A DNA stretch of 64,000 nucleotides from CAZKBP01 sp964551015 (lineage in GTDB: Bacteria > Bacteroidota > Bacteroidia > Cytophagales > Microscillaceae). Shown piece after piece: positions 62,220-64,000 of this stretch (within the stretch, counting starts at the first letter, position 1; every line of letters starts with the position of its first letter). Location: contig CAZKBP010000001.1 in NCBI GenBank assembly GCA_964551015.1, forward strand, positions 124,001 to 188,000, given 5' to 3'. Under the pieces are notes generated by a model, which was not told the origin of the DNA, made no database searches, and saw only the letters and a program-made list of their open reading frames with translations. The position numbers and the translations under genes are program-made.

Positions 62220-64000
62220 ATGCCAAGCCAAATTCATATTTCCAAAAAAGAACACACGATCCAAGCCTTGAGTAACCTGGGCGACAAACTTCGTAACAAG
62301 GAAATCCGCCAACCCATCTCTTATGACGGATTTCTGGCCTTGGTGGCAGAACAGCCACGTCTCATGTTCCGTGATATTTTCCAGCTTTTCTATGACATGG
62401 TACATTACTACGTGGACGTGGAAGAAGAAAAAAAAATGAAGAAAGTATCCAGCAACGGTTCGGCTTTGGGCTTTGATGAATACGATTGCTCACATCTTTT
62501 CGAGCAGGGCTGTGATAACCCTTTCTTTGCGGATCGCTTGTTTATTAATCGCTTTCTAAAACTCACAGATGGCTTTAATAAAGGCGTACAGAACAATAAT
62601 ATCTTTTTATTTGAAGGGCCTCCCGGTAGTGGTAAGAGTACTTTTTTGAATAATCTTTTACTAAAATTTGAAGAATACACCCGTACGCCCGAAGGAGGTT
62701 GTTATGAAACCTACTGGCGTTTAGATATCAAAAAGTTAGGAGGCTTTCATCGGGTTGGAAGCGTGCTCAGGGAAGTTGCCTATGCGCAAGAAAAAGATGA
62801 AGAAGAAGGCAACTCGGAACCGGGTGCTTCCTTTCAACTCAAGTTCGAGGACTTACCCCAAGAGTACGTGGAGTTTTCCTGCCCGAACCATGACCATCCC
62901 ATCCTACTGATTCCCAAACCTTATCGTAAGCAATTTATAGATGAATTGATTCAGGATGAAGAATTTAAGCAAGTCCTCTTCAATGAAAAGCAATACGAAT
63001 GGGTCTTTAAAGATATCCCCTGTACTATCTGTACCTCGCTCTATACCAATCTGTTAAGTATCTTAGGAGATCCTCTGGAAGTACTCAAAATGGTGGGCGC
63101 ACGCAAAGCGATTTTTAATCGCCAATTTGGTGAAGGAGTGACCGTATTTAATTCCAGCGACTCGATTTACAAAGGTTTTATCACCAGCCCCACGATTCAG
63201 GGCATGATCAATGGCTTACTCAAAAATGATAAAGTCAAGTATATCCACTCCAATTTGGCACGTACCAACAACGGTATTTTGGCTCTGATGGATATCAAAG
63301 AACACAATGTAAATCGCTTGATGAAGCTCCACGGGATCATTAGTGATGGCGTGCATAAAGTGGGCTTAATTGAAGAACGCGTCAAGTCCTTATTTTTCGG
63401 CTTGGTCAATCCTGCGGATAAGTCGCATTATGAGCATATTCCCTCTTTCAAAGACCGGATCATTACGGTCAACGTGCCATATATCTTAGATTACAAAACT
63501 GAGGTACGCATTTACCATAACAAATTTGGGGAAGGCATTGGTGCGCATTTTCTTCCACAAGTACTGGATAATGTGGCAAAAATCATTGTTTCTTCTCGTC
63601 TGAATGAAGACTCACACGCTATTCGTAGCTGGATTAGGAATCCAGATAAGTACGCAAAGTATCTGGACGAAAACTATTTGCTACTTAAAATGGAAATTTA
63701 TGCTGGGAAAACGCCCAACTGGCTTTCGGATGAGGATCTAAAACGATTTGATAAACACGTTCGTAAACGTATTTTTGCCGAAGCCGAGATAGAAGGAACC
63801 GAAGGCTTCTCGGGGCGTCAGTCGTTGAATATTTTCAATGAATTGTATACCAAATACTTCAAATCAGATAAGCTGATTACGATGGAAATGGTCAGCTCCT
63901 TCTTCGATAAACGACCTCATTTGATCGATGAAATACCCGAAGGCTTCGTGGAAGCCTTGGAAGATATGTACGACTTCAACGTGCTGCAAGAGGTCAAAGA
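62220..64000 (+). CDS. Second PrkA-like AAA+ protein, truncated by the window end
   Basis: Starts ATG 62220 and is still open at 64000 (at least 593 residues). The P-loop GPPGSGKST is at about residue 133-141, further from the N-terminus than in the first PrkA. It carries two Cys/His pairs not expected in a plain PrkA: SCPNHDH (about 220) and IPCTICTSL (about 267-275), which could bind a zinc ion. Later it shows RQFGEGVTVFNSSD, NNGILALMDIKEHN and VNPADKSHYEHIPSFKDRI, typical of PrkA-like proteins. The C-terminal kinase-like region lies mostly outside the window. It is part of the prkA-yeaH-spoVR cluster. Confidence 0.82.
   Translation, partial: MPSQIHISKKEHTIQALSNLGDKLRNKEIRQPISYDGFLALVAEQPRLMFRDIFQLFYDMVHYYVDVEEEKKMKKVSSNGSALGFDEYDCSHLFEQGCDNPFFADRLFINRFLKLTDGFNKGVQNNNIFLFEGPPGSGKSTFLNNLLLKFEEYTRTPEGGCYETYWRLDIKKLGGFHRVGSVLREVAYAQEKDEEEGNSEPGASFQLKFEDLPQEYVEFSCPNHDHPILLIPKPYRKQFIDELIQDEEFKQVLFNEKQYEWVFKDIPCTICTSLYTNLLSILGDPLEVLKMVGARKAIFNRQFGEGVTVFNSSDSIYKGFITSPTIQGMINGLLKNDKVKYIHSNLARTNNGILALMDIKEHNVNRLMKLHGIISDGVHKVGLIEERVKSLFFGLVNPADKSHYEHIPSFKDRIITVNVPYILDYKTEVRIYHNKFGEGIGAHFLPQVLDNVAKIIVSSRLNEDSHAIRSWIRNPDKYAKYLDENYLLLKMEIYAGKTPNWLSDEDLKRFDKHVRKRIFAEAEIEGTEGFSGRQSLNIFNELYTKYFKSDKLITMEMVSSFFDKRPHLIDEIPEGFVEALEDMYDFNVLQEVK

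Overview
The window looks like a chromosomal segment of a free-living, probably gliding member of the Bacteroidota, in the Saprospiria/Cytophagia range (not resolved further). Signs of this are type IX secretion proteins (two PorP/SprF-type proteins, a large adhesin with a gliding-motility C-terminal domain, a small protein with a sorting-like tail), a lycopene cyclase, many starts without a clear Shine-Dalgarno, and several copies of the Bacteroidota -7 promoter box TAnnTTTG placed sensibly upstream of genes. No phage, insertion sequence or CRISPR array was seen. Most of the window is ordinary housekeeping and envelope content.

Layout. 1-125: 3' end of a probable tRNA and a terminator. 120-1979: ABC exporter. 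2205-5536: histidine genes hisG-hisD-hisC, with a strong terminator-like hairpin between hisD and hisC. 5578-8536: tyrS, deoxynucleoside kinase, yaaA. 8571-14696: an osmotic pair, a very large cation-chloride-cotransporter-like protein fused to a coiled coil and an ATPase-like domain, followed by an MscS channel. 14996-20702: SiaB-like protein, MlaE permease with a membrane-anchored partner, a short-chain dehydrogenase, a decayed Uma2 gene, an LMW phosphatase-like protein and a glycosyltransferase. 20842-31208: two-subunit molybdenum hydroxylase, lipoprotein, VOC protein, OmpA protein, OsmC, an outer-membrane protein, lycopene cyclase, MnmD and a VCBS-repeat protein. 31270-37599: SprF-OmpA fusion and its 1594-residue adhesin. 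37862-42479: MBOAT acyltransferase with two SGNH esterase-like proteins. 42846-44537: second SiaB-like protein and a standalone PorP. 44688-50717: pyrG, yidC, dnaA. 50922-56194: small secreted protein, CREST hydrolase, S41 processing protease, FAD amine oxidase. 56848-64000: prkA, yeaH, spoVR and a second, divergent prkA-like gene cut by the window end.

The most interesting items are: (1) the 1785-residue transporter-coiled-coil-ATPase fusion, whose P-loop lysine is replaced by arginine, next to MscS; (2) the PrkA-YeaH-SpoVR stress module extended by a second PrkA-like kinase carrying C/H pairs that could form a zinc site; (3) the SprF-OmpA fusion directly after a type B type IX adhesin; (4) an AT-rich spacer near dnaA with three DnaA-box-like sites, a candidate replication origin; and (5) two SiaB-like kinases without visible SiaA/SiaC partners.
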